Assembly: GCA_900542355.1 (NCBI GenBank) | Contig: UQNE01000015.1 | Span: 1-63,173 of the forward strand | Origin: an uncultured Bacteroidales bacterium | Lineage (GTDB): Bacteria > Bacteroidota > Bacteroidia > Bacteroidales > Paludibacteraceae | DNA: 63,173 bases | Direction: 5' to 3' | Part shown: in pieces, positions 41,225 to 50,661 of the stretch | Layout: every line of letters starts with the position of its first letter | Position numbering within the stretch: the first letter of the stretch is position 1 | The notes under the pieces: generated by a model | Database searches by the model: none | Told to the model about the DNA's origin: nothing | The model's input: the letters and a program-made list of their open reading frames with translations, nothing else | Program-made: the position numbers and the translations under genes

Positions 41225-43755
41225 GGCAAAGCAATCTTATAGGTTCGGTCGCCGTCCGCCACGATGTAGATACCCGAGGCGGGTTGCTCTACCGTTCGCC
41301 CCAAGAGGTCGTAGCAGCGTGCGGTTTGGGTAGGGCGGATGACGGCAGGTGTGAGGGGCGTGGCGCAGTCGTCCGCTTCTGTCCATTGCCAAGCCGAGGA
41401 GTAGGTGTTCATCGGTTTATCCACATCGAAGAACTGCAGGTTGCAGTAGGTGGCATTGCCTCGGATACCGCCGAAGTAGAAGCCTGTGCCGGCGTTGCGG
41501 ACGGTGATGTCGCTGAGGCTGATATTCTCAATGCCATTGCTCCCGCCTGCGAAGAAGAAAGCGAAACGGCGTGAGTCGATGATGTCGATATCGGCGATGC
41601 GGATATTGCGCACGGCGTAGTTGGAGGTGCCGCCGATGTTGAAAGCCCCTTGTGTGTTGCCCCAGAAGTCGCCCGCCGTACCTTTGGTGCCGGAGGTGCA
41701 GCCGGCGTGGACGATAGTGATGTCGTGCATCGATATATACTCGGTGCTGCTAAAACCTCTGCCGCTGAAGTCGGCATTGGCGCGTGCGCCCGACTCGAGC
41801 GGGTCGAAGATAGCCAGGTGGTGGGCAGTATGTCCCGTGCCGCCAAAGAAACCGAGCGAGGAGGCACGCCAGTTGTTCTCTGCCGTGCAGTACTCGAAGG
41901 TGATATGGGAACACATACGGGAGGTAGTCCACGATGCCATATCGTCGTCGCCGTTGTTGCGGAAGGAGCAGTAGCGGATCGTGTGTCCGTTGGAGGCGTG
42001 TGAGCAGTTGATACCGTCGGCGTAGTTGTTGCGGAAGCGGCAATGCTCCACGAGCAGGTTGTTGGAGCCTGTAGAGGAGTAGTCGGCTATCCAGCCGCCG
42101 CACTCGAAATGCTCTGCCCAACAATGGCGGATGACGCTGTTGCTTCCCCACGAGCCCATCAGGGCTTTGCCTACCTGCTTGGAGTCGTCGTTGTTGTAGT
42201 AGCGGCAGTTGTTGGCGGTGTTGAGGTAGAGGCCTTCGAGGCGGATATTGTTTCGGTTGGTCTCGATACCGCGCTGCGAATAGGTGGAGGCGTTGTTGGA
42301 GGGGGCGGAGAAATAAATCTCGGTGTACCACTCGCCCGCGCCGATGATAGCGGTGTTGTCGCGGTTGATATAGAGGCGTTTGTCGGTTTCCCAGCGTCCT
42401 TCGGGGATATAGATTGTCTTGCCGGCGTTGGCGTTGATGAAGTCGAGCAACGAAGAGCCGTCGTACTGCACTTTGTCGCCCGTGATGTCCTCGTAGCGCA
42501 CGGGTGCGGGGACCGGTTCGAGTTCCACAAAATCGATGGTGTAGGGTGTGGTGTTGTCGTCGGTCTTGACGAGGCGCAGTGTCTCTCCGCTCTCTACGGG
42601 GCGTGTGAGGCGGAGGTGGGTCTCGTCGAACTTCATACGGATGATACAGTTGGTCTTAGGTGTGTTGTCGGGGTAGTTGCCCGTGCAGTACTGCCATGCC
42701 CAGTAACTATCGAGCGCAAGCGTACCCACCTGCTCTTCTCCCGCATAGACGGCGAGGTTGCCCTTGGTGCCCGTGCCTTGCTCGCTATCGGGCAGGGAGA
42801 AACGAATGGTCAGTCCGTCGCCCGCACGATTGACCACCCATGCCACATAGTCGCCCTTGGCGGTGAGTTGCAGGGCTTGTTGGTGCGATGCCTCGGCTTG
42901 GAGGGTGCGTTGGTCGTCGGAGGGCGCGAGGAAAGTGCCGTTGGTTAGGCAGCGTTCGGGTTCTGCCTCGTATCGCTCGTAGGGGCGGTTATAGTAGCCA
43001 CGGGCGAGGCTGTCGGTAGCAAAGAGATAGACATGGCTGCCCTCGATAGGCGGCACGATAGCGGGTAGGGTGTCGGGCGTGGAGGGCGTATCGGGTTGGT
43101 CGGGTAGGGTAGAGCCGCCGTAGCAAGGAAAGGTCTCCACGCACGGTGCGGCGTAGCCTGTCTGGTTGATGAGCGGGTAGATATTGCCGTCATAGGCATT
43201 GGCGGTGAAGCCCAGGCAGGTGTGCGTACCCGTGTAGGGGGCAGTGCGGAAGAAGCAAGTGCCGTCGGGCGTGATGTATTCGGAGGGGTTGAGCCACCAA
43301 GCGGTAGCGGGGTTGTCGGCGGTGTACTCGAAGCCGAAGAGATTGCTATATATAAGGAGTTGCTCGCCTTGAGCCGGGTTGAGCGGGGATTCGGCGAGTT
43401 GGGCGAGGTTGATGGTCTTGCCGTAGATGTTACCCTGTATATGGAAGAGGCGGTCGGCTCCTCGTGCGATGTCACCGTGGTTGGTAGAGAAATTGGTGGC
43501 GATACCGCGTGTGCCGGTGCTGCCCTGTTGTTGCAACCACTCGACCCACTCGGTACTTGTAAGGTCGATGGCGAAGGTGAAGGTCTCGTCGGCCTCAAAA
43601 TCGTTGGCAGCGGCGAAAGCGTTGCGCTCACAGTCCCAACGCACGATATAGCAGCCGTCGGCGCCGATAGGGTTGTTGAGCGTTTGGGCAGCGTAGAGCG
43701 AACTTGTCAAAGAGAGCAGGAGAAGGCTCAAAAGAGATAGAAAACCGTGTCTCAT
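41221..43755 (-). CDS. Secreted GH87-like alpha-1,3-glucanase
   Basis: About 844 residues from the ATG at 43755 (MRHGFLSLLSLLLLSLTSSL, signal peptide). Domains: an N-terminal ~200-residue module shared with the whole protein at 44103; a Pro-rich linker (PDQPDTPSTPDTLP); a CBM6-like beta-sandwich (about 265-430: YERYEAEPERC, GDYVAWVVNRAGDGLTIRF); then a right-handed beta-helix (about 440-780). Asp580 in YADGIN and Asp603-Asp604 in NNGDDDM are 23 and 24 residues apart, the spacing I recall for the catalytic Asp triad of GH87. The C-terminus (ARCYDLLGRTVEQPASGIYI) is a T9SS type A tail, so surface display or release is expected. GH87 enzymes cut alpha-1,3-glucan or nigeran. Confidence 0.87.
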   Translation of the reverse strand: MRHGFLSLLSLLLLSLTSSLYAAQTLNNPIGADGCYIVRWDCERNAFAAANDFEADETFTFAIDLTSTEWVEWLQQQGSTGTRGIATNFSTNHGDIARGADRLFHIQGNIYGKTINLAQLAESPLNPAQGEQLLIYSNLFGFEYTADNPATAWWLNPSEYITPDGTCFFRTAPYTGTHTCLGFTANAYDGNIYPLINQTGYAAPCVETFPCYGGSTLPDQPDTPSTPDTLPAIVPPIEGSHVYLFATDSLARGYYNRPYERYEAEPERCLTNGTFLAPSDDQRTLQAEASHQQALQLTAKGDYVAWVVNRAGDGLTIRFSLPDSEQGTGTKGNLAVYAGEEQVGTLALDSYWAWQYCTGNYPDNTPKTNCIIRMKFDETHLRLTRPVESGETLRLVKTDDNTTPYTIDFVELEPVPAPVRYEDITGDKVQYDGSSLLDFINANAGKTIYIPEGRWETDKRLYINRDNTAIIGAGEWYTEIYFSAPSNNASTYSQRGIETNRNNIRLEGLYLNTANNCRYYNNDDSKQVGKALMGSWGSNSVIRHCWAEHFECGGWIADYSSTGSNNLLVEHCRFRNNYADGINCSHASNGHTIRYCSFRNNGDDDMASWTTSRMCSHITFEYCTAENNWRASSLGFFGGTGHTAHHLAIFDPLESGARANADFSGRGFSSTEYISMHDITIVHAGCTSGTKGTAGDFWGNTQGAFNIGGTSNYAVRNIRIADIDIIDSRRFAFFFAGGSNGIENISLSDITVRNAGTGFYFGGIRGNATYCNLQFFDVDKPMNTYSSAWQWTEADDCATPLTPAVIRPTQTARCYDLLGRTVEQPASGIYIVADGDRTYKIALP

Positions 43756-43791
43756 ATACATACGAAATAAGGTGATTGATAAAACTGTAGG

Positions 43792-43823
43792 CAAAATTAC
43801 ATCTTTTTTTTCAAACTGCCAAA
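43792..43823 (-). promoter_or_regulatory. Promoter of the GH87-like/regulator operon
   Basis: On the minus strand TTTG (43820-43823) and TAATTTTG (43792-43799) with 20 nt between, giving a leader of about 30 nt. Confidence 0.85.
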
Positions 43824-44001
43824 TGCCGCGTTTGTGTGGGGCTGATTTAGACCAAAATATAGGCGGAAATCGGTCATATAAAATCTATATTTGTTTTGAA
43901 CGAGCAAAGATTTTATTATACTATGTATAATAAGTATTTCATATAAGTGCGATTTCGTCTATATTTTCACTATATCATTTCGGTATTTGGTACGGGTGTA
44001 G

Positions 44002-44009
44002 TAATTTTG
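44002..44009 (+). promoter_or_regulatory. -7 element of the divergent promoter
   Basis: TAATTTTG lies 94 nt before the ATG at 44103. No TTTG sits at the right distance upstream, so an activator may be needed. It and the opposite promoter at 43792-43823 frame a shared region of about 180 bp. Confidence 0.6.
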
Positions 44010-44102
44010 CACCGTCAAAACGAAGAAGTGCAGTCTTGCTCGGCAGGATGCGTTTCGGGGTGGCGACATAACTTTTTATTTAACAACAAAATTTTTTACA
44101 AC

Positions 44103-44867
44103 ATGAAAAAGTTTACTTTTGTTCTTGCTGCCGCTTTGATTAGTCTCGGCGCAGCCGCTCACGAACTCAACAACCCTGTTGGTGAAGATGGTCGTTACAT
44201 CGTTAAGTACGATTGCGAGAAAGGTGCATTTGCCGCTGCTAATGATATGGAGGCGGATGAGACCTTTACATTTGCTGTGGATATCAAGGGAACTTGGCTC
44301 GAAGATTTTGTAAAGGGTACTCCTGCTGCAAAGGGGGCTACTCGTGGTATCGCTATCAACAAGTGGACCAGCAAAGGTGATGTAAACGGTAACACCAACC
44401 GTCTGAAACAGATCGATGGTACTATCTATGGTATGACTGTCAATTACGCACAGATCTTCGGAAATGACAGTATCTTGAAGGCAGATGTAACCAAGGCTGA
44501 TAGTATTCTCTATATCTATGCTCAAATCTTTGGTTTTGAGTTTACTGCAGATGAACCCGGTGCCGGTTGGTGGATGTGGGAAGGTCAAGAGATTGCCCCT
44601 ACACAGGCTCCCGGTGCTGACTGCTTGTTCGCTTTTGCTCCTTACACAGGCACCAAGACCAGCGAGGAGTTCTACGGCAGTGATTTCGACGAGCCTATGT
44701 TCGGTTTCGACGAGAAGGGTTATGCTGCTCCTTGCGTGCTGGCAACGGCTATCGAGGATGTAAAGGCTAACGGCGCACAAAAAGCCGGTAAGTTCGTAGA
44801 GAACGGACAACTCTATATCTTGCACAACGGCGTGGTTTACAACGCATTGGGTGCAGTAGTAAAGTAA
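44103..44867 (+). CDS. Secreted protein made of the GH87-associated N-terminal module
   Basis: 254 residues from the ATG at 44103 (MKKFTFVLAAALISLGAAAH, signal peptide). The mature part aligns along its length with residues ~25-230 of the divergent GH87-like enzyme: LNNPVGEDGRYIVKYDCEKG against LNNPIGADGCYIVRWDCERN, EADETFTFAVD against EADETFTFAID, QIFGFEFTADEP against NLFGFEYTADNP, and GYAAPCV in both. The C-terminus (FVENGQLYILHNGVVYNALG) resembles the tail of the protein at 1075. A surface glucan-binding role is plausible because one copy is attached to a glucanase. It is followed by a terminator. Confidence 0.85.
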   Translation: MKKFTFVLAAALISLGAAAHELNNPVGEDGRYIVKYDCEKGAFAAANDMEADETFTFAVDIKGTWLEDFVKGTPAAKGATRGIAINKWTSKGDVNGNTNRLKQIDGTIYGMTVNYAQIFGNDSILKADVTKADSILYIYAQIFGFEFTADEPGAGWWMWEGQEIAPTQAPGADCLFAFAPYTGTKTSEEFYGSDFDEPMFGFDEKGYAAPCVLATAIEDVKANGAQKAGKFVENGQLYILHNGVVYNALGAVVK

Positions 44868-44878
44868 TTGACGGATAG

Positions 44879-44918
44879 AAGAAATGCTCAGCAAAGCGAT
44901 TTGTTGGGCATTTCTTTT
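44879..44918 (+). terminator. Terminator after the secreted module protein
   Basis: AAGAAATGC (44879-44887) and GCATTTCTT (44908-44916), then TTGTT. The stem is long but the T-run is short. Confidence 0.7.
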
Positions 44919-45340
44919 GTTCTCTGTTAAAGACCTCATTATCCTCCGTTAATGGCGGTTAATGGACCATTAATTGCTTTAGTTGTTCTCCATTAAAACT
45001 ATTTTTGTTCCGAATGGATAGGGTGTAGAGTATGGTCAGCCTATTATCAGCCTACGGTCGGACTACCTTAATCACCCCTTAATCACCGCATAATCACCCC
45101 TTAATCACCCCTTAATCACCCCATAACGACCCGATACCGTCTCGAGAGCGAGTCGAGAGAAAAAAGGGCGTGTCGGCAGGGGGTAGGCAGGGGAAACGTA
45201 TGGGGTGGATAACGGATAGGCAGAGAAAGAGTATTACCCTTGAGGAGGGGTTTCAGATCCTCGGCGGGCCGGCAGCCTAAGAGCGGCAAAACGGAATGGT
45301 TAACCAACAAAATAAGCAACTAACCCAATCGGATACGAGT
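44919..45340. other. Intergenic region upstream of susC
   Basis: 422 nt with a CCATTAATTGC/CTCCATTAAA repeat block (44950-45000) and the composite 11-bp array (45032-45146). I could not find a matching TTTG/TAnnTTTG promoter for susC, which may mean an activated promoter of other sequence. Confidence 0.5.
45032..45146. repeat. Composite 11-bp tandem repeat array
   Basis: In unbroken 11-bp phase apart from a 3-nt joint (45065-45067): ATGGTCAGCCT, ATTATCAGCCT, ACGGTCGGACT, then five TTAATCACCCC-like units (45068-45122), then ATAACGACCCG and a TACCGTCTCGAGAG end. The inverted copy is at 21502-21617 and a reduced copy at 178-250. Confidence 0.9.
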
Positions 45341-48300
45341 ATGAAACACATCTTTCAGAGAGTATTTCTGTGTATGGTAGGTATGGCGGCTGCTGCGGCT
45401 GTACAGGCGATACAGATAGAAGGCGTGGTGGTGGACTCAAAAGGCGAGCCCGTCATCGGCGCAAGTATAGCCGAACCCAACACAAGCAACGGTACGATAA
45501 CCGACCTCGACGGACACTACACGATCGATGTAGCCGCCGGGAAACAAATCGTGGTATCGTATGTGGGATATAAATCGCAGACCTTGAAAGTGTCTGCCGG
45601 ACAGACGGTTTACAACATCACATTACAAGAGGATGTGGAGGTGTTGGAAGATGTGGTTGTGATTGGCTATGGCACACAGAAGCGCAGTGATGTAACGGGT
45701 AGTATCTCGTCGGTGTCGTCCAAAGAGATAGCCGATTTCTCTTCCAAGTCGCTTGCCGAATCGTTGCAGGGTATGGCTGCGGGTGTAACGGTTACAAAGG
45801 GTAGCGGTTCGCCCGGTGAGGCTGCCGAGATTATGATTCGTGGTGCCGGTTCGCTCAATGGAATGGCACCGCTGTATGTGGTGGACGGAGTGGCACAAGA
45901 CGCCGGTTTCAACTTCAATATGCGCGATGTGGAGTCGATCGAGGTGCTGAAAGATGCGGGTTCGGCGGCTATCTACGGTTCGCAGGCTGCCGGCGGTGTG
46001 ATACTCATCACGACGAAGAAAGGTCGTGCAGAGCGCACACAAGTGGATGTGAACGCACGCGTAGGCTGGCGCAATATCGACTCGAATATCGAGTTGCTCG
46101 GTACAGCCGATTGGATCCGTGCGCGAGATGCGTGGGGAACGGGGAACACGCTCGACCTGCTCGGCGCAAAGAGTGCGGACGAGTTGCCGAATACCGATTG
46201 GATGAAAGTGATGTTCGGTACGGGAATTGAGCAGGAATACAATGTGTCGGTCAGCGGCGGCACGGAGAAAACCAAGATGTTTATGTCTGTCGGTTTCCTT
46301 GATGAGAAAGGTACCTATATGGATACGCGTGCACGCCGCTATTCGTTCCGTACCAACCTCGACCACAAATTAGGCAAGCATGTTTCGATAGGCGAGTCGG
46401 TATATGGTGCGATGACGCAAACCAACCCCTCGACCAATTCGTCGATATACAACCACACGGTGCCGTTCCGCACGGTGCCTGTAGCTGAGGTGTTTGACGA
46501 GAACGGCGATTATGCCCAGACGCCCACCTCGGTAGGGTCGGGACCTAACTTCGCCGGCTTGGAAGCGGCTTACCACGATATTCAGGACAACAACTATTAT
46601 GTAAACGCACAGGCGTACTTGAACATTGAGTTTGTCAAAGGGCTCACATGGCGTACCACAGGTTCGGCGGCTCTCGGTGCCTACTCCAAGCGCTATTTCA
46701 CCGAGTATATGGACTTCGGTCCTGTGCAGGTGGGCGTGGACGGCGGTCAGTTGGATTCCAAATCGGGTACCAACCTCAAACTGATGTTCAACTCTGTGCT
46801 GACCTATGATGAGCGTTGGGGCGACCATGGTTTCAAAGCGATGATTGGTACCGAGTGGTGGAAATATGACGGCTACGACCTGTCGGTCAGCACCTATAGT
46901 TTCCCCATCCCCGTGGCGTCATCTATTGCGCTGGGCTCGGCGGGAGCAACCAAAGATGCTTCTGATGCTATCCCGCAGGAGCGTCGAGGTTCGGCGTTTG
47001 CCCGCTTGAACTACGACTACAAAAGCAAATATCTCTTAGCGGTTAATTTCCGTGCGGACGCATCCGACCGTTTTGTCAAGAAGAACCGCTGGGGGTTCTT
47101 CCCCTCGGTAAACGCCGGTTGGCGTATGAGCGAGGAGAACTTTATCAAGGAGACAAGTGCTGCCGACTGGCTCTCCAATGCGAAGATACGTGCTTCGTGG
47201 GGTATCCTCGGTAATGATAATATCCCGCAGTATATGTACCAATCCACCTATTCGATGTCGGGTGTGTCGCATGCTTTCGACAATGGCGAGATTGGGCAGA
47301 CGGGCGCATGGATTGCTATCCTTGGCAACGAAGACCTCAAATGGGAGGAAGTGAACCAGGTGGATGCAGGTATCGACCTCGGTTTCTTCAACAATCGCCT
47401 GACCCTTACCTACGACTACTATAACCGCCAGACGCGCGACATGCTCTATCGCGGTTCGCTCTGTCTCACAAGCGGTATGAGTTATTATTTCTCGTCCGAC
47501 GACCCTGCCAATACGGTGCCGGTATATTTCAATGCAGGTCTGGTGGAAAATCAAGGACATGAACTCAGTATTCAGTGGCAGGACCGAAAGGCAGATTTTC
47601 AGTATTCTATTGGCGTGAATATGTCGTTCAACCAAAACCTTGTGAAACAGGTGGGCGATAAGCCGGGTGCATCTACTATCGACAAAGGTGCTGACGCATC
47701 GTGGCCGCTCCTTACCCGTACTGAGGACGGCAACCCGATGTCGCTTTTCTATGGCTATGAGGTACTCGGTATATTCCAAAACCAAGAGCAAGTGGACGAG
47801 TACAACCAATACGCCCTTGATAAATGGCGTGAGCAGAACCCTGACCACCCCTACGGGTTTGCAGAGAACGGGCAACCGCTCAACGTTGACGGCAAAGAGA
47901 TAGGTATCTACTACCAGCGTGAGAATACCGGTGTGGGCGACCTTATCTACAGCGACAACGGGCAAGGGCGCGTTACAGCCGCCAGCCGAAAGTATATCGG
48001 AAATCCATGGCCGAAGATGACGATGGGTATCAATATGTCGTTTGCTTACAAAGGGTTCGACCTCGCGTTGGTATTTTCGGGGGCATTCGGTTTTGACATC
48101 ATGAACCTTGTCAAACCCTACACCCACATGTTTATGTCCGACAATACCACGGCGGCTATATTCAATACCTCGTGCTTTGGTAAGGACAATACTACCATTA
48201 CCTCCGATCCCCGTGTAGGCTATCTCGACGAGAGCGGTTCGGTCATCGGTGATGGTGCTGCCAACCGCAACTACTCAACTGTCTCGGGCTACCTTGTGGA

Positions 48301-48544
48301 GAAAGGCAGCTACCTCAAACTCAAGAACTTGTCTTTCGGTTATACCCTCCCACAGAAATATAGTCGTAAGGCAAAAATGGAGAAATTGCGTATCTATTTC
48401 TCGGCACAGAACCTGTTTACTATCACTAAGTATTCGGGTATCGATCCCGAGATTGGCGGCAACAGCCTGATGTACAACATAGATACCCACAACCGCTATC
48501 TGCCTTCCCGTTTATTCTCATTCGGATTGGACGTAACCTTCTAA
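45341..48544 (+). CDS. SusC-family TonB-dependent outer-membrane transporter
   Basis: 1067 residues from the ATG at 45341 (MKHIFQRVFLCMVGMAAAAA, signal peptide). It starts with the carboxypeptidase-like domain (IEGVVVDSKGEPVIGASIAE), then the plug (EDVVVIGYGTQKRSDVTGSI; MIRGAGSLNGMAPLYVVDGV) and a 22-strand barrel ending FGLDVTF. There is no N-terminal secretin/STN extension, so it is not coupled to an anti-sigma factor. With SusD it imports oligosaccharides across the outer membrane. The neighbouring GH87-like and GH97 genes suggest alpha-glucan oligosaccharides. Confidence 0.96.
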   Translation: MKHIFQRVFLCMVGMAAAAAVQAIQIEGVVVDSKGEPVIGASIAEPNTSNGTITDLDGHYTIDVAAGKQIVVSYVGYKSQTLKVSAGQTVYNITLQEDVEVLEDVVVIGYGTQKRSDVTGSISSVSSKEIADFSSKSLAESLQGMAAGVTVTKGSGSPGEAAEIMIRGAGSLNGMAPLYVVDGVAQDAGFNFNMRDVESIEVLKDAGSAAIYGSQAAGGVILITTKKGRAERTQVDVNARVGWRNIDSNIELLGTADWIRARDAWGTGNTLDLLGAKSADELPNTDWMKVMFGTGIEQEYNVSVSGGTEKTKMFMSVGFLDEKGTYMDTRARRYSFRTNLDHKLGKHVSIGESVYGAMTQTNPSTNSSIYNHTVPFRTVPVAEVFDENGDYAQTPTSVGSGPNFAGLEAAYHDIQDNNYYVNAQAYLNIEFVKGLTWRTTGSAALGAYSKRYFTEYMDFGPVQVGVDGGQLDSKSGTNLKLMFNSVLTYDERWGDHGFKAMIGTEWWKYDGYDLSVSTYSFPIPVASSIALGSAGATKDASDAIPQERRGSAFARLNYDYKSKYLLAVNFRADASDRFVKKNRWGFFPSVNAGWRMSEENFIKETSAADWLSNAKIRASWGILGNDNIPQYMYQSTYSMSGVSHAFDNGEIGQTGAWIAILGNEDLKWEEVNQVDAGIDLGFFNNRLTLTYDYYNRQTRDMLYRGSLCLTSGMSYYFSSDDPANTVPVYFNAGLVENQGHELSIQWQDRKADFQYSIGVNMSFNQNLVKQVGDKPGASTIDKGADASWPLLTRTEDGNPMSLFYGYEVLGIFQNQEQVDEYNQYALDKWREQNPDHPYGFAENGQPLNVDGKEIGIYYQRENTGVGDLIYSDNGQGRVTAASRKYIGNPWPKMTMGINMSFAYKGFDLALVFSGAFGFDIMNLVKPYTHMFMSDNTTAAIFNTSCFGKDNTTITSDPRVGYLDESGSVIGDGAANRNYSTVSGYLVEKGSYLKLKNLSFGYTLPQKYSRKAKMEKLRIYFSAQNLFTITKYSGIDPEIGGNSLMYNIDTHNRYLPSRLFSFGLDVTF

Positions 48545-48581
48545 AAACCTATATTAACTGGAATCCCTAAAATCAAACAAT

Positions 48582-50444
48582 ATGAAAAAGCAACTCATAG
48601 CAATCTTTCTCATAGCCGCCACACTCAGCGGTTGTAAGGATTTCTTTGATATATCCAACCCGCAGACCCTAACCACTGACAATTTCCCTGCCACAATGGA
48701 GCAGGTGGACCAGTTGGTTACTGCAGCCTATGCACAAGACCATAGTATCGGGCTGTATGCGTTCTATTGGTTTCCTATGGGTGTGTGGCTCTACGACCAT
48801 ACTACCGACATCTATGGCTCTTACGATGAGCGTGCCAACTCGCAAGACAACTATTCGAATATAGATTCTCGCTACCTGACTACTACATACACCGACCTTT
48901 GCAAATGGATGAAATTGGCGTCCACAGGTATCGAGGGCATTGAGTTCTACCGTGAGCATTATGGCAAAACAAGCGACAATGCCATCCTTGACTACGACCT
49001 CGGGCAGTGCTATTTCAACCGCGCTTTGGCATATTGGCATGCGCAGATATTCTTCGAACTCAATCCCGATGGACTCGGTTTCGCAAAGATTGACCGGGTT
49101 ATCTCCGATGTCGAGGGCTTGAAACTCAGTCGCGAGACGGTGCGTGATACATGGCAGTTTATGATTGACGATTGCAACAAAGCGGTAGAGTTGCTCAAAG
49201 GGCATACCGAGGACGAGTTTCGCGCTACCGAGTGGGCGGCAAAAGGTCTGCTCGCCAAGGTCTATATGCAGTCGCTCTATATCTTCCCTGAGAACCGTGA
49301 CAAGACAAAAGCCCTACTGGAGGATATTATCCAAAATAGTGGCAAACATCTGGTTAGCAACGAGATATACAAGGATATGTTCTTTGGTAATGAAGCCAAT
49401 GAGCACAATGCCGAGTCGCTATACGAACTCACTATGACCAGCAATTCTAAGCAGAACGGTCCGTGGGAAAATTATACAACGGGGTCGGGTATGCCTATGG
49501 TCTATGCGCCATGGTATGTGGACCTCGATATCAAGTTCCGCAAGGGGCGTGAGGACAAAACTGACCCGCTCACATTGCAAAATGATATCATCATCTCTGC
49601 TAAATCGTCCCAATGGGGCAACAATTTTGTGCACGACAAGAATATCGCCCGTTTCGGTTTCTGGAACTTCTACGGTGATACGATTCCCCGCTTGACCCTT
49701 AACCCCACTTTCGACTACAATGCGACCCGCTCGCTCGATAACTATCCGTATATGATTGCTACTCCCAACTACCGTGCGGAGGCATTGGCACTGAAGAACG
49801 ACCCGACGAAGGTCGATCCCCGCTTGATGCTCAATGCGGGGCAACCGTATGTGGACGAATATATCGATGCCAAAGGGCGCACCACAGTCTATGATCGCTC
49901 CTCGGAAGCAAATAGTCGTCCCGACCGACTGGCATGGGCACACCGCAAATATACTAATATACGGGGTGTAGAGATGGGAGGTGCACCCTATGGCTTGAAC
50001 CAATCCTCCAACTGCAATTTCTACATCATTCGTCTTGCGGACATCTACCTGCTTTACGCCGAACTGATGGCGGACGAGGCACCTGCTACAGCACTCGAAT
50101 ATATCAACAAGGTACACCGCCGTGCTTATGGTTATGATCCCGATGTGGCTTGCCCATACGACTATACCTCGCTTACCGACCGCACACGCGCTTATTTCGA
50201 TACCGACCCGTTGGCGCACAATCCTCTTCGCTACGAGCGTTGGGCGGAACTGTTTGCCGAGGGACAATGGTGGTTCGACCTCCGGCGTTATCGTATCGGG
50301 GCTGACGAAGCAGCCTACTATGAAAAAACCTCTCACGGACCTATCACATGGAAAGGCGACGAGAGTTATGTACAACCCATTCCGCAACTTGAACTCGAAA
50401 GAAACAAAAATATGAAACAATCTACTGGCTACCCGGGTATCTGA
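48582..50444 (+). CDS. SusD-family surface glycan-binding lipoprotein
   Basis: 620 residues. Lipobox in IAATLSGCKD; RagB/SusD fold with the N-terminal TPR-like part (NFPATMEQVDQLVTAAYAQD) and the C-terminal motif ERWAELFAEGQWWFDLRRYR. It caps the SusC barrel and holds substrate. It follows susC by 37 nt. Confidence 0.95.
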   Translation: MKKQLIAIFLIAATLSGCKDFFDISNPQTLTTDNFPATMEQVDQLVTAAYAQDHSIGLYAFYWFPMGVWLYDHTTDIYGSYDERANSQDNYSNIDSRYLTTTYTDLCKWMKLASTGIEGIEFYREHYGKTSDNAILDYDLGQCYFNRALAYWHAQIFFELNPDGLGFAKIDRVISDVEGLKLSRETVRDTWQFMIDDCNKAVELLKGHTEDEFRATEWAAKGLLAKVYMQSLYIFPENRDKTKALLEDIIQNSGKHLVSNEIYKDMFFGNEANEHNAESLYELTMTSNSKQNGPWENYTTGSGMPMVYAPWYVDLDIKFRKGREDKTDPLTLQNDIIISAKSSQWGNNFVHDKNIARFGFWNFYGDTIPRLTLNPTFDYNATRSLDNYPYMIATPNYRAEALALKNDPTKVDPRLMLNAGQPYVDEYIDAKGRTTVYDRSSEANSRPDRLAWAHRKYTNIRGVEMGGAPYGLNQSSNCNFYIIRLADIYLLYAELMADEAPATALEYINKVHRRAYGYDPDVACPYDYTSLTDRTRAYFDTDPLAHNPLRYERWAELFAEGQWWFDLRRYRIGADEAAYYEKTSHGPITWKGDESYVQPIPQLELERNKNMKQSTGYPGI

Positions 50445-50535
50445 TATAGGCTGTCTCGCGGTTTGCTCAACCCTAAAGGGAACACCCCCTCCCGCTATCC
50501 ACTCGGCATCCTCTCGCCGACCTTACGCCGACAAC

Positions 50536-50590
50536 TACGGTAGATATACGGTAGATATACGGTAGATACACGGTAGATACACGGTTGATA
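50536..50590. repeat. 11-bp tandem repeat, five units
   Basis: TACGGTAGATA three times, then CACGGTAGATA and CACGGTTGATA, in exact 11-bp register between susD and the GH97 gene. The unit differs from the other arrays but the period is the same. Confidence 0.9.
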
Positions 50591-50661
50591 GAGCAATTCC
50601 TACTATATGCATATACTTATCATACCCGATGAATCTGTAGAAATAAAACGAATATAGAAAT

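Noticed and set aside
42043..42948. 301-codon open frame on the plus strand
   Set aside because: Antisense to the GH87-like gene, with no signal or motif.
47036..48127. 363-codon open frame on the minus strand inside susC
   Set aside because: Shadow of susC, no family resemblance.
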